The notes: generated from the sequence alone by a model not told the origin. A DNA stretch of 64,000 bases from Streptomyces sp. NBC_01454 (GCF_036227565.1 NZ_CP109460.1:5518001-5582000), one strand, 5' to 3'. Numbered from the stretch's first letter, positions 35,760-45,274 are shown. Program-made: numbers and translations.

Positions 35760-36398
35760 ATGAGCACAGCCGCCCTCACCTCTCCCGATGGGGGTACCCC
35801 CTACTCGAGCAAAGCCGAGAGCTTGGGGGAGGTCCTCGCCGACCTGCTGCCGGCCGCCACCACCGCTTCCCGTGCCCGCGTCCGGGACGCCGTGCTGGTG
35901 TTCGGCGGTGCCGCGCTCACCGGCATCGCGGCCCAGATCGCCCTCCCCGTCCCCGGCTCCCCGGTGCCGGTCACCGGCCAGACCTTCGCCGCCCTCCTGG
36001 TCGGCGCCTCGCTCGGCACCCGCCGCGGGCTGCTGTCGCTGGCGCTGTACGCCCTGGCGGGAATGGCGGGAATGCCGTGGTTCGCCGGCGGTACCTCGGG
36101 CGCCGGCGGGGCCACCTTCGGTTACGTCATGGGCATGCTGCTCGCGGCCGGCCTGGTGGGCGCGCTGGCCCGCCGCGGCGGCGACCGCGGGGTGCTGCGC
36201 ACCGCCGCCACCATGGCCGCCGGCACGGCCGTGATCTACGCCTTCGGCGTGCCCTACCTGGCGCTGAGCACCGGGATGCCGTTCGGCCAGGCGGTCGCGG
36301 TGGGCCTGGTCCCGTTCCTGATCGGCGACGCGCTCAAGGCCGCGCTGGCGATGGGCGCACTGCCCGCGGCCTGGAAGCTGGCCGGCCGCCGCGGCTGA
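35760..36398 (+). CDS. bioY: BioY-family biotin transporter
   Basis: The 212-residue membrane protein has six predicted helices and BioY motifs: IALPVPGSPVPVTGQTFAAL, then GASLGTRRGLLSL, and GGTSGAGGATFGYVMG. It would import biotin, alone or with an EcfAT module encoded elsewhere. The ATG at 35760 has GAGGT five bases upstream. Residues 10-25 (GGTPYSSKAESLGEV) come from a palindromic repeat element inserted in frame, which lengthens the usual short N-terminus. Confidence 0.93.
   Translation: MSTAALTSPDGGTPYSSKAESLGEVLADLLPAATTASRARVRDAVLVFGGAALTGIAAQIALPVPGSPVPVTGQTFAALLVGASLGTRRGLLSLALYALAGMAGMPWFAGGTSGAGGATFGYVMGMLLAAGLVGALARRGGDRGVLRTAATMAAGTAVIYAFGVPYLALSTGMPFGQAVAVGLVPFLIGDALKAALAMGALPAAWKLAGRRG
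35787..35832. repeat. Streptomyces-type palindromic repeat element, copy A (in bioY)
   Basis: On the minus strand it reads CTCCCCCAAGCT, then CTCGGCTTTGCTCGAG, then TAGGGGGTACCCCC. It forms a hairpin with C5/G5 outer arms. It lies wholly within bioY codons. I know this sequence type as a scattered repeat in Streptomyces genomes. Confidence 0.75.
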
Positions 36399-36416
36399 GC
36401 CCCGCCGCCGACCGCA

Positions 36417-36472
36417 CGAACGGGCCGGGCCCCGCACTCACCACCCGGTGACTGCGGGGCCCGGCCCGTTCG
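36417..36472. terminator. Bidirectional terminator, 20-bp perfect arms
   Basis: Arms 36417-36436 and 36453-36472 are perfect around a 16-base loop, between the converging bioY and third permease genes. Confidence 0.85.
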
Positions 36473-36484
36473 CACGGCGTCCGG

Positions 36485-37978
36485 CTACTCCCGGGGCCCG
36501 GCGGCGCCGGTGACCGGTGCGGCCTGCGCCGCCCGCCGCCGGTGCAGCAGCAGCCCCACCGTCAGCACGACCACGGCCGCGGCCACCGACAGCACCATCT
36601 GCACCCGCCCGTCCGGGTCGTAGAACATGTAGCCCACGACGAACACGATCATCCCGATCGTCGCGTAGGTCAGCCACGGGTACAGCCACATGCGCACCGT
36701 CAGCCGCTCCGGGCTCTCGCGCTCGATGGCCCGGCGCATCCGCAGCTGCGAGAAGCAGATGACCAGCCACACGAAGAGCGCCACCGCGCCGGACGAGTTC
36801 AGCAGGAACTGGAAGACGGTCTTCTTCGCGGTGTAGCTGAAGATCGTCGCGATGAAGCCGAAGGCGACCGACGCGTAGATGGCGACCGCCGGCACCCCGC
36901 CCTTGTTGACGGTGGCGAACGACTTCGGCGCATCGCCGCGCTCACCGAGCGAGAACGCCATCCGGGAGGCCGTGTAGAGCCCGGAGTTCAGACAGGACAG
37001 CACCGCGGTCAGCACCACGACATCCATCACGGTGCCCGCATACGGGATGTCCAGCGACGTCAGCACGGCCACGTACGGACTGTCGGCCACGGCCTTGGAG
37101 TTCCACGGCAGCAGGGTCACGATCACGCCGATCGAGCCGAGGTAGAACAACCCGATCCGCCAGATGACGCTGTTGACGGCCTTGCGGACGGCCTGCACCG
37201 GGTTCGGTGCCTCGCTCGCCGCCAGCGTGACGATCTCGCTGCCCATGAAGGAGAAGACCACCAGCAGCATGCCGGAGAGGATCGCGCCGGGACCGTGCGG
37301 CAGGAAGCCGCCGTGCCCGGTCAGATTCGCCAGGCCGACCGGGTCGCCGCCCGGCGGCAGCCCGAATATCGCCAGCGCGCCGACCACGATGAAGACCACG
37401 ATCGCGACGACCTTGATGCCGGCGAACCAGAACTCGAACTCACCGAACGAGCCCACCGAGATCAGGTTCGTACCGGTCAGCACGATCATCACCAGCAGCG
37501 CCCAGGCCCACTGCGGGACGGCCGGTACCCAGCCGGTGAGGATCGAGGCGGCCGCGGTCGCCTCGACGGCCAGCACGACCGACCAGAAGAACCAGTACAG
37601 CCAGCCGATGGTGAAGCCGGCCCAGCGCCCCAGCGCCCGGTCGGCGTAGGCGGAGAAGGAGCCGGACGTGGGGGAGGCGGCGGCCATCTCGCCCAGCATC
37701 CGCATCACCAGCACGACCAGCAGACCGGTCAGCGCGTAGGAGAGCAGGATGCCCGGGCCGGCGGCTGCGATGCCGGCCCCGGAACCGACGAACAGGCCGG
37801 CGCCGATCACCCCGCCGATGGCGATCATCGACAGATGGCGGTTCTTGAGTCCTGCCTGCAGCCCGTCCGGCGATTGCCCCCCACCGGATCCCCCGCCGGG
37901 ATCACCGGCCGGGGGGACCGCTGTGGTGGTGGGAGTGACCCCTGCTCCTGCGGAGCGTGGGGGAGGGTGCGCGCCCAT
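36485..37978 (-). CDS. Amino-acid permease, APC family (third of three)
   Basis: This 497-residue protein has 12 predicted helices with GGVIGAGLFVGSGAGIAAAG and MRMLGEMAAASPTSGSFSAYA, as in the other two. The N-terminal 40 residues are low-complexity Gly/Pro/Thr, and part of them derives from a degenerate palindromic repeat. The ATG at 37978 has GAAGGA nine bases upstream; a GTG two codons earlier is also possible. The substrate is unknown. Confidence 0.92.
   Translation of the reverse strand: MGAHPPPRSAGAGVTPTTTAVPPAGDPGGGSGGGQSPDGLQAGLKNRHLSMIAIGGVIGAGLFVGSGAGIAAAGPGILLSYALTGLLVVLVMRMLGEMAAASPTSGSFSAYADRALGRWAGFTIGWLYWFFWSVVLAVEATAAASILTGWVPAVPQWAWALLVMIVLTGTNLISVGSFGEFEFWFAGIKVVAIVVFIVVGALAIFGLPPGGDPVGLANLTGHGGFLPHGPGAILSGMLLVVFSFMGSEIVTLAASEAPNPVQAVRKAVNSVIWRIGLFYLGSIGVIVTLLPWNSKAVADSPYVAVLTSLDIPYAGTVMDVVVLTAVLSCLNSGLYTASRMAFSLGERGDAPKSFATVNKGGVPAVAIYASVAFGFIATIFSYTAKKTVFQFLLNSSGAVALFVWLVICFSQLRMRRAIERESPERLTVRMWLYPWLTYATIGMIVFVVGYMFYDPDGRVQMVLSVAAAVVVLTVGLLLHRRRAAQAAPVTGAAGPRE
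37931..37966. repeat. Palindromic repeat element, degenerate copy C (in permease 3)
   Basis: On the minus strand it reads CCTCCCCCACGCTCCG, then CAGGAGCAGGGGTCACTCCC. It matches the outer and central parts of copies A and B with a shortened middle. It encodes residues 5-16 of the permease. Confidence 0.55.
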
Positions 37979-38189
37979 GAGCACCGTCCTTCGTGGTTCG
38001 CGGAAAGGAACCCCCGCATTAGATCTTCGTTCACCGTGGATTGGAAGGCCTGCAGCCTGATTGTTGTGTGAAACCCTGGGTGGTGACGCGATGCGCTTGC
38101 GTACGGAAGGCGGGGGAGGTACTTCGTACGCCCGGGCCCGGGAAGACCCAGCGGCGCCTACCCGGCGCCCCTCGTGTCACACTCATCGC

Positions 38190-38675
<486 letters not shown>

Positions 38676-38746
38676 CCCCCGATCGTCCCGCCGCCCGCCC
38701 GCCCCGGCCGCCGGGGCGGGCGGGCGCGCCCACTGGAGGAACGCCC

Positions 38747-39565
38747 GTGCCCGAGGGGCATACGATCCACCGCCTCGCCCTGGACCACCGCGCCCGTTTC
38801 GAGGGCGAAGCCGTCCGGGCGAGCAGCCCGCAGGGAAAGTTCGCCGACGGTGCCGCCCTCGTCGACGGCCAGGTCATGACCACCGCCGAGGCGCACGGCA
38901 AACACCTCTTCCTCGGCTTCGGCCCTCGCTGGATCCATGTCCACCTCGGCCTCTTCGGCAAGCTCGGCTTCGGTACCGCGCCCGCCCCGCCGCCCACGGA
39001 CACCGTCCGGCTGCGCCTGGCCACCGCCCGCCACCACGCGGACCTGCGCGGGCCCACCACCTGCGCACTGATCACCGAGGACGAGAAGCAGGCGATACAC
39101 GACCGGCTCGGTCCCGACCCGCTGCGCCCCGGGGACGACGGCACCCGCGCCTGGCAGCGGATCTCCCGCAGCCGTACGACCATCGCGGCGCTGCTGCTCG
39201 ACCAGAAGATCGTCGCCGGCGTCGGCAACGTCTACCGGGCCGAGGTCCTCTTCCGCCATCACCTCGACCCTTACCGCCCCGGCCGTGACCTCACCCGCGG
39301 CGAATGGGACGCTCTCTGGGACGACTTGGTGTTCCTGATGGCCGAGGGCGTGCGGCACAACCGGATCGACACCGTCCGCCCGGAGCATCTGCCGGAGGCC
39401 ATGGGCCGCCCGCCGCGGGTCGACGACCACGGCGGCGAGGTCTACGTCTACCGCCGCGCCCGGCAGGGCTGCCACATCTGCGGCAGCGAGATCCGTACCG
39501 CCGGCCTCGCCGCCCGCAACCTCTTCTGGTGCCCGGGCTGCCAGCCGTCCACCGGCGGCGGCTGA
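38747..39565 (+). CDS. Fpg/Nei-family DNA glycosylase (endonuclease VIII-like)
   Basis: The protein has 272 residues. The mature N-terminus PEGHTIHRLA supplies the catalytic Pro2 and Glu3 and is of the Nei type. The helix-two-turn-helix signature is DQKIVAGVGNVYRAEVLF, and the C-terminal zinc finger is CHICG...FWCPGCQ. It removes oxidised bases from DNA and nicks the strand. The GTG at 38747 has GGAGG upstream. It lies 71 bp after rpiB and is probably co-transcribed with it. Confidence 0.94.
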   Translation: MPEGHTIHRLALDHRARFEGEAVRASSPQGKFADGAALVDGQVMTTAEAHGKHLFLGFGPRWIHVHLGLFGKLGFGTAPAPPPTDTVRLRLATARHHADLRGPTTCALITEDEKQAIHDRLGPDPLRPGDDGTRAWQRISRSRTTIAALLLDQKIVAGVGNVYRAEVLFRHHLDPYRPGRDLTRGEWDALWDDLVFLMAEGVRHNRIDTVRPEHLPEAMGRPPRVDDHGGEVYVYRRARQGCHICGSEIRTAGLAARNLFWCPGCQPSTGGG

Positions 39566-39610
39566 CGCTCCCCGGCGGCGGCCGCCCGGGCCGCCGCCCC
39601 ACCCCCGCAC

Positions 39611-39628
39611 CCGGGGGCCGGCCCCCGG
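39611..39628. terminator. Short palindrome, possible terminator
   Basis: CCGGGGGCC/GGCCCCCGG forms a perfect 18-bp palindrome without a loop between the converging glycosylase and acetyltransferase genes. Confidence 0.4.
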
Positions 39629-39634
39629 CCCCGC

Positions 39635-40864
39635 TCAGAACCCGTGCGGCAGCCAGGGCGCCACGTCCGACCCGAACGCCCGCGACGCCGCCGCCAGCGC
39701 ACCGGGCCGCAGCTCCCGCACCCGGCCCGCCGCCGCCAGCGCCGTCAGCGCGAAGCCGCCCAGATACGCCGAGCCCAGCTCCCGTACGGACAGCGCGAGT
39801 TCGGCCGGGTCCCGGGTCCGCACGCAGGACGCGCCGGTCGCGTCGCCGGTCAGCCGCCAGCGCCCCTCGTTCCACGGGCAGAACGGGTCCCGGACCTCCA
39901 GCACCACGTCCACCGGCGTCCGGTACGCCCGCGCCGCCAGCGCCGCGCCCACCTCCACGGGGCGGACGAACAGCGACTCCCGCAGCTCCATCGCGCACCG
40001 CCGCATGTCCGCGACGAGCAGCGGCAGTGCGTCGTCCACCGGCCGGCTGCGCACCGAGACCGACGTCGTCAGGTCGATCCCGAACAGAAAGCGCCACAGC
40101 GCCGCGTACACCACCGGGTCCGGCGCGTCGAGATGCCGCACCTGCACCACCCCCGACGGCCCGCCCCGGTCCCAGTCCGGCTTGACCGCGTAGCGCGCAC
40201 AGCCCCGCACCTCGCCGTCCACCTCGGCCACCACGCACTGCAACACCCCGGCGCCCTCCCGCCGGTCGGGCGCGTCCAGCACGGCCATCCGCTCCCAGCC
40301 GGGCAGCCGGGCGAGCATCCCGGGGCGGGTCGGCACCAGCCGGGCGTAGACCCGCTCGCAGTCGGCGAGCGCGGCCGCCGGGTCCACCAGCCGCAGCCGT
40401 ACCTCGTCCACCCCGGGCAGTTCGGGGGCGGCCAGCCGCGCGGTGTCCACGGTCAGCCCCATGTCCAGGGCCGCCGCTCCGTAGCCGAACCGGCCGTAGA
40501 TCGCCGGTTCCGAGGCGACCAGCACCGCCAGCGCCTCACCGCGCTCCCGGACGTCCGCCAGCTGGTGTCGCATCATCGACCGCAGCAGCCCGCGGCGGCG
40601 GTGCGTGGGCTGCACGCTGACCATGGTGACCCCGGCCGCCGGCACCCCGGCCCCGCCGGGCACGGTGAGCCGGAACGACAACGCCCCCGCCGTGGCGACG
40701 CAGTCACCGCCCTCCCAGACGCCGAACGACCGCTCGATCTCGGTGCACTCCCGCCGGATCGCCCGTTGCTCGGGAGTCGGCGGCAGCCCGCCGAACGCCA
40801 GATCGAGCTTGTCGGACCAGTCGTCCCATTCGACGTCCCGCAGCACCCGCAATTCCGTCGCCAT
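39635..40864 (-). CDS. Eis-like GNAT N-acetyltransferase
   Basis: The protein has 409 residues. The acetyl-CoA loop VQPTHRRRGLLRSMM near residue 87 lies in the first GNAT domain. A second GNAT-like domain and a C-terminal SCP2-like domain follow, ending in ...WLPHGF with the free C-terminal Phe carboxylate used as general base in Eis. Eis enzymes acetylate amines of many kinds, including aminoglycosides; the natural substrate here is unknown. The ATG at 40864 has a weak ribosome site. Confidence 0.9.
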   Translation of the reverse strand: MATELRVLRDVEWDDWSDKLDLAFGGLPPTPEQRAIRRECTEIERSFGVWEGGDCVATAGALSFRLTVPGGAGVPAAGVTMVSVQPTHRRRGLLRSMMRHQLADVRERGEALAVLVASEPAIYGRFGYGAAALDMGLTVDTARLAAPELPGVDEVRLRLVDPAAALADCERVYARLVPTRPGMLARLPGWERMAVLDAPDRREGAGVLQCVVAEVDGEVRGCARYAVKPDWDRGGPSGVVQVRHLDAPDPVVYAALWRFLFGIDLTTSVSVRSRPVDDALPLLVADMRRCAMELRESLFVRPVEVGAALAARAYRTPVDVVLEVRDPFCPWNEGRWRLTGDATGASCVRTRDPAELALSVRELGSAYLGGFALTALAAAGRVRELRPGALAAASRAFGSDVAPWLPHGF

Positions 40865-40991
40865 GCCCCATCCCTAGCAGCCCGCTCGACGGCCGCGCGA
40901 CCGGATTTCGAACGGAGTTTCCTGGCAATTGGCCGGGCCGTCGTGCGGCGAATCGACGCGCCGCCGAACGGGTGGATAGGGTCCCAGAGCA

Positions 40992-42137
40992 ATGACACAT
41001 GGCCAGGGCACGGACACCCTGACGGCCCGGATGCACAAAGGTCTGCACCGGGCCCGCATCGGCGTGCGCAAGGCCGGGGTCGACTACTTCCGTGGTGAGG
41101 GCTCCGACCGGTTCGCACTGGCGGTCCTGCTCCTGGCCATACCCGCCATCGCCGCGGGCACGCTCCGGTTCCCCGAGTGGATCGCCCCGACGGCCCTGGT
41201 CCTGCCGGTCATCGCCGGCGGACTGCTGCTGCGGCCGGCCAACCTCCTCGTGCTGTACGGCGCCTCCGCGACCGCGCTGGTCGTCGAGTCCGCGCTGTTC
41301 GGCCCGTACGACGAAGGACCGGACCGGATCACTCCGGGCACGGTGCTGGTGGTCGCCGCGGTCGGGTTCTTCGGGCTGCTGATCGCCCAGTTCCGCAGCC
41401 GGGTCGGGGTGCCCTGGCGGCGCGGCGGCACCATGCTCTTCGACCTGCGCGAGCGGATCCGCGTCCAGAGCCAACTGCCCACGCTGCCCCGGGGCTGGCA
41501 CCACGAGATGGCGCTGCGCCCGGCCGGCGGACAGTCCTTCTCCGGCGACTTCGTGGTGGCCTCGCGCACCCAGGGCGGCAGCATCCTGGAAGTGGTGCTG
41601 ACCGATGTCTCCGGCAAGGGCATGGACGCGGCCTCCCGCGCGCTGCTGCTCTCCGGCGCCTTCGGCGGGCTGCTGGGCTCGCTGCCGCCGCACGGCTTCC
41701 TGCCCGCCGCCAACGGCTACCTCCTGCGCCAGGACTGGGACGAGGGGTTCGCGACCTCCATCCATCTCGTCCTCGACCTGGAATCCGGCGACTACGAGCT
41801 GCTCTCCGCGGGACATCTGCCGGCCCTCCAGCTCAGCGCCGGCAGCGGCCGCTGGGAGGAGAAGTCGGGGGAGGGGCCGCTGCTGGGCGTCTACGACGGC
41901 GCCCAGTTCGACCCGGTCAAGGGGAGGCTGCGGCCGGGCGATGTGCTGATGCTGTTCACCGACGGCCTGGTCGAGGCCGCCGACCGCGATATCGCCGAGG
42001 GCATCGACCGGCTGACCGGCGAGGCCGACCGCTATGTCGCCGGCGGCTTCGCCGGCGCCGCCTGGCATCTGATCGAGGCCGTCGCCAAGGACGTCAACGA
42101 CGACCGGGCGCTGCTGCTGATCTGCCGGGACGCCTGA
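40992..42137 (+). CDS. Membrane-anchored PP2C/SpoIIE-type protein phosphatase
   Basis: The protein has 381 residues. Three hydrophobic helices lie between about residues 40 and 135. The SpoIIE/PP2C domain follows (about 160-380), with metal-site motifs GQSFSGDFVVAS, LTDVSGKGMDAA, LSAGHLPALQL and MLFTDGLVEA. Such phosphatases usually act on anti-anti-sigma factors. No sigma or anti-sigma gene is near. Translation probably starts with little or no leader: TAGGGT lies nine bases before the ATG and there is no ribosome site. Confidence 0.92.
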   Translation: MTHGQGTDTLTARMHKGLHRARIGVRKAGVDYFRGEGSDRFALAVLLLAIPAIAAGTLRFPEWIAPTALVLPVIAGGLLLRPANLLVLYGASATALVVESALFGPYDEGPDRITPGTVLVVAAVGFFGLLIAQFRSRVGVPWRRGGTMLFDLRERIRVQSQLPTLPRGWHHEMALRPAGGQSFSGDFVVASRTQGGSILEVVLTDVSGKGMDAASRALLLSGAFGGLLGSLPPHGFLPAANGYLLRQDWDEGFATSIHLVLDLESGDYELLSAGHLPALQLSAGSGRWEEKSGEGPLLGVYDGAQFDPVKGRLRPGDVLMLFTDGLVEAADRDIAEGIDRLTGEADRYVAGGFAGAAWHLIEAVAKDVNDDRALLLICRDA

Positions 42138-42162
42138 CCCGGACGGCACCGTTCCGGTCGGG

Positions 42163-42210
42163 GTCCCGGCCCCTCCCCGGGTCTCCCGATGCCTGTCGCC
42201 GGGCCGGGAC
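42163..42210. terminator. Weak hairpin between converging genes
   Basis: Arms 42163-42172 and 42201-42210 (10 bp, perfect) are separated by 28 bases. Confidence 0.35.
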
Positions 42211-42216
42211 GCGCGC

Positions 42217-43377
42217 TCAGGCGCCGACGCGGGCCCGCGCCGAATCGGCCGGGTCCTTGCGGAACGCCCAGGCCATCGTCGGCTCCATCGCGAAGCGGAA
42301 CACCTTGCGGACCGGCGGGGTGCACAAGGCCGTCACGACACCCGCCGCGATCAGCGTGACCGCCACCTCGCCGAGCGGGGTGTGCAGCCAGGCGTAGTCG
42401 TCGAACCAGCCCCAGAACCGCGACCCCTTGGCCAGGAAGCCGTGCAGCAGATAGCCGTACAGCGTCCCCGCGCCCAGCACCGTGAACCATGTGTGCCGCG
42501 TCGGCACCCAGGAGAAGAAGCAGGCGACGAGCACGATCGAGCAGCCGAAGAGCGCCGGCGTCATCACGGCACCGATCCACCAGGTGGTGCCCAACTCCTG
42601 GGCGCTGTCCCGGTGGTAGAACCACGCCGAGGTCATCCGGGGCGCCGCCCAGTAGGCCATCACCAGCGCGCACGCGAAGATCGGCACCGAGGCGATCCGC
42701 ACCGCCCGCCGCTGCACCCACCGGAAGTGCTCCGCCCGCAGCGACAGCCCCAGGACGAAGAACGGCAGGAACTGCAGCACCCGCTGGAGGTCCAGATCGT
42801 CACCGATGTCGGGGGAGACGGACGCGAGGACGGCGATGGCCACCGCGAGCGGAACCGGCCAGCGCACGATCTGCCACAGCGGGGTGGTCAGCCGCCAGAT
42901 GAACAGGGCCACCAGGAACCACGTCAGGAACCACGGGTCGAGCAGGCTGATGGGCTCCCCCGGGTCGTTGTCCGCCCAGCGCTTGAACAAGGCGTAGGCG
43001 GTCTCGAAGAGGACATAGGGGACGGCAACGCCGGTCACCAGCCGCTGCAGCCGGTCCTTGCGCATGTCGAAGCTGCGCGAGAAGTAGCCCGAAATGATGA
43101 TGAAGGCCGGCATGTGGAACGTGTAGACGGTCATGTAGAGCGCCTCGGCGGCGCGGCTGCCGTCGGTCAGCGGTTCCCAGGAGTGACCCATCGCCACCAG
43201 CACGATGGCCAGGTACTTCGCGTTGTCGAAGAACGGATTGCGGCCACCGGTCTTCGGGGCGGGCGGCTCGGCCCCCTCCGGCCTGCCGGACGGCCCGGCC
43301 GTCGCCTCCGTCCGGTCGGAGTCCGCCGCCCGGGCAGGGGGGAGTACGCGTCGGGGTGTCGGGGCAGCGGAAAACAT
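42217..43377 (-). CDS. Membrane acyltransferase (acyltransferase 3 family)
   Basis: The 386-residue protein has about ten membrane helices. It begins with a 45-residue polar segment, then NPFFDNAKYLAIVLVAMGHSW, which holds the acyltransferase-3 His (here in VAMGHSW). FHMPAFIIISGYFSRSF follows. Enzymes of this fold O-acetylate or acylate cell-wall or extracellular sugars. No linked polysaccharide genes are nearby, so the substrate is open. There is no ribosome site; TATCGT ends seven bases before the ATG. Confidence 0.88.
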   Translation of the reverse strand: MFSAAPTPRRVLPPARAADSDRTEATAGPSGRPEGAEPPAPKTGGRNPFFDNAKYLAIVLVAMGHSWEPLTDGSRAAEALYMTVYTFHMPAFIIISGYFSRSFDMRKDRLQRLVTGVAVPYVLFETAYALFKRWADNDPGEPISLLDPWFLTWFLVALFIWRLTTPLWQIVRWPVPLAVAIAVLASVSPDIGDDLDLQRVLQFLPFFVLGLSLRAEHFRWVQRRAVRIASVPIFACALVMAYWAAPRMTSAWFYHRDSAQELGTTWWIGAVMTPALFGCSIVLVACFFSWVPTRHTWFTVLGAGTLYGYLLHGFLAKGSRFWGWFDDYAWLHTPLGEVAVTLIAAGVVTALCTPPVRKVFRFAMEPTMAWAFRKDPADSARARVGA

Positions 43378-43980
43378 TGGAGGCACGATAGCGGTGGTCG
43401 GCGAATGCGTAAAACCGCGTCCGGCGCATTTCTTATTTCCCCTGGTACCGCCGCGGAGGACGCACGGATAAACCCGCAAGCGCCGGGTAGAAGCTTGTCA
43501 GCGCTCGCCCGACTCGTCCCCTATCATCCCCTCAAATCCCCCCGTATCCCCCGCAAACGACTCCACGGGAATGTCCCACTCCTTACTCTTATGTCCGAAT
43601 GCTAATAAGCCCTTACGGCTCCGGGTAAAGCAGTGACGGACGCCACGAATTCATATTTCCGCGCATCCGGCGGGAAGGGGATGAGTGGCACCGGGGAAAG
43701 CTCGCGACGATTTGCCGATGCGGCGTCAGGCGGGAAGAATTCACCGCCCGGCCGCCCTCTCGTGGGCGCGCCACCAGCCCGTCGTCACCCGTGCACCGCC
43801 CGCCCGTACCTCCCGCCGCGCTCGGCAGAGCCACCGGCATCGGGAATCGGGCAAAGCGTTGGCCGATGATTCGTCACCGGTCTGCGGTGGGCATGGAGTT
43901 GGTGGCACGATGGGTACAGGGGGGTGTGCGCGGCATGCTCCCGGGCCGGTGAGGCGTTCCGACCAAGGGTGTGATCAGTT
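43378..43980. other. 603-bp gap with a lower-GC segment
   Basis: No convincing gene is seen. Positions 43425-43680 are clearly lower in GC than the rest of the window (TTTCTTATTTCCCC; CTTACTCTTATG; CTAATAAGCCC; GAATTCATATTTCC). They contain many C-runs. The gap must hold promoters for the acyltransferase (minus) and the small membrane protein (plus). Confidence 0.5.
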
Positions 43981-44175
43981 GTGGCTCTTTCGCTGTCTGT
44001 GGTGCTGCTGTTGGGGATCATCCTGATCGTGCTGATCAGAGGGAAATCCATCAAGGCGGGGCCGGCGCTCGTCGCCATACTGTTCGGCTTCTTCCTCGCC
44101 TCCACGGGCATGGCGCCGTCCATCAACCGGTTCCTCAACTCCCTGGCGGACACCATCAACCACATCACCTTCTAG
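43981..44175 (+). CDS. Small two-helix membrane protein, 64 aa
   Basis: The protein is almost entirely two helices: SLSVVLLLGIILIVLI, then a basic RGKSIKAG turn and PALVAILFGFFLASTGMAP, with a short amphipathic tail (INRFLNSLADTINHITF). The GTG at 43981 has only a weak ribosome site. I recall near-identical short proteins in other Streptomyces, sometimes several per genome and on integrated plasmids. The function is unknown. Confidence 0.75.
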   Translation: MALSLSVVLLLGIILIVLIRGKSIKAGPALVAILFGFFLASTGMAPSINRFLNSLADTINHITF

Positions 44176-44212
44176 GTGAACCGCCGGCCCCCTTCGGGCA
44201 CCGCATGCGGGA

Positions 44213-44599
44213 TCAGCCGTGCGAGGTTTCCTCGCCCCCGGTCCGCGCCGCAGCTTCGCGTACGGCTTCCGCACTGCGTCCCACCAGCGCCGAACCGTCG
44301 TCCGCCGTGATGATCGGCCGCTGAATCAGCCGGGGGTGGGCCGCCAGTGCCGCGATCCACCGCTCCCGTGCGGCGTCGGTGCGCTCCCACTCCCCGAGCC
44401 CCAGCTCCTCGGCCTCGGCCTCCTGGGTCCGGGTGATGTCCCAGGGCTCCAGGCCCAGCCGCCGCAGCACACCGCGCAGTTCCTCGGCGTCCGGCGGATC
44501 CTCCAGGTACTTGCGCACGGTGTACCGGGCGCCCTCCTCGTCGAGGATCTCCACGGCGGAACAGCACTTGGAACACGCGGGATTGAGCCAGATCTCCAT
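44213..44599 (-). CDS. ArsC/Spx-family arsenate reductase-like protein
   Basis: The protein has 128 residues. The N-terminal NPACSKCCSAV holds the ArsC-family Cys, with C9, C12 and C13, and the family RP-I-I strand follows (LIQRPIITADDG). It has the thioredoxin-like ArsC fold. It could be a glutaredoxin- or mycothiol-linked reductase; no ars genes are near, so arsenate is not certain. It is probably leaderless, since TAAGCT ends six bases before the ATG. Confidence 0.88.
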   Translation of the reverse strand: MEIWLNPACSKCCSAVEILDEEGARYTVRKYLEDPPDAEELRGVLRRLGLEPWDITRTQEAEAEELGLGEWERTDAARERWIAALAAHPRLIQRPIITADDGSALVGRSAEAVREAAARTGGEETSHG

Positions 44600-44676
44600 G
44601 GGGCCAGCTTAAGGATCCCCGCCCCTGGTGCGAAGAGGGCGTCCGGCCCTCGCCGAACGCCTCGGACACAACGGAA

Positions 44677-44701
44677 AACCCCAGGCCAAGGGCCTGGGGT
44701 T
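44677..44701 (-). terminator. Terminator after tRNA-Gly
   Basis: Perfect 11-bp arms (44677-44687 and 44691-44701) enclose a 3-base loop. On the minus strand a TTTT run is at the end of the stem. It lies just after the tRNA 3' end. Confidence 0.8.
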
Positions 44702-44710
44702 CCTGATCTG

Positions 44711-44781
44711 AGCGGGCGACGGGAATCGAACCCGCGTAGCTAGTTTGGAAGACTAGGGCTCTACCATTGAGCTACGCCCGC
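44711..44781 (-). tRNA. tRNA-Gly (anticodon TCC)
   Basis: The acceptor stem GCGGGCG/CGCCCGC pairs perfectly. The D arm AGCTCAATGGTAGAGC, the anticodon loop with TTCCAAA and the T arm GGGTTCGATTCCC are all present. CCA is not encoded. Confidence 0.97.
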
Positions 44782-44964
44782 GAGCGCCGACCGGTCGCAG
44801 GACCGCGGCACGCAGTGCATCCTAGCGGGTCGCGGCGGTGCGCCGCACATCCCTTCCCGCGGACGGTGCGCCCGCGCCGCCGGCACCCGCACGCCACCCT
44901 GCCGGGCGCCCCGATAACGTGCGGCCGTACCGCCTGCGGCCATGTACCCTACGTGTCGCACCGA

Positions 44965-45041
44965 CGGGGTGTGGCGCAGCTTGGTAGCGCGTCCGCTTTG
45001 GGAGCGGAAGGTCGTCGGTTCGAATCCGGCCACCCCGACCA
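44965..45041 (+). tRNA. tRNA-Pro (anticodon TGG)
   Basis: The acceptor stem CGGGGTG/CACCCCG pairs perfectly. The D arm GCGCAGCTTGGTAGCGC, the anticodon loop TTTGGGA and the T arm with GGTTCGAATCC are present. The 3' CCA is encoded (45039-45041). Confidence 0.97.
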
Positions 45042-45128
45042 GCAGCAGGTCGGCCCGACGGTTCGCGTCGGGCACCGCTGCGACCCACCCTCGCGAGGCC
45101 GCCGTATCGGCGGTCGTTCAAGATCGCA

Positions 45129-45159
45129 TTGTGGGTGCCATCCTCCTTGCGGTTACTAT
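45129..45159 (+). promoter_or_regulatory. Candidate promoter for tig
   Basis: TTGTGG (45129-45134) and TTACTA/TACTAT (45153-45159) are 18-19 bp apart. They lie about 115 bp before the tig start in an AT-richer patch. Confidence 0.45.
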
Positions 45160-45274
45160 GCAAACTGCGTGTCCGTGTGTCTGTGTACCGGGCGCGGTCG
45201 GCCGGACCCGGATCAGCCGGGCGCAGGCAGATCTCACGCAGAACCCCAGAAGTCAGCCCCAAGGAGACCGAACC

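Noticed and set aside
43633..43869. 78-codon plus-strand frame in the 603-bp gap
   Set aside because: No ribosome site, mixed third-position composition and no similarity to anything I know.
44711..45041. tRNA genes as integration sites of a mobile element
   Set aside because: No integrase gene, no repeated tRNA 3' end and no cargo-like region is seen on either side.
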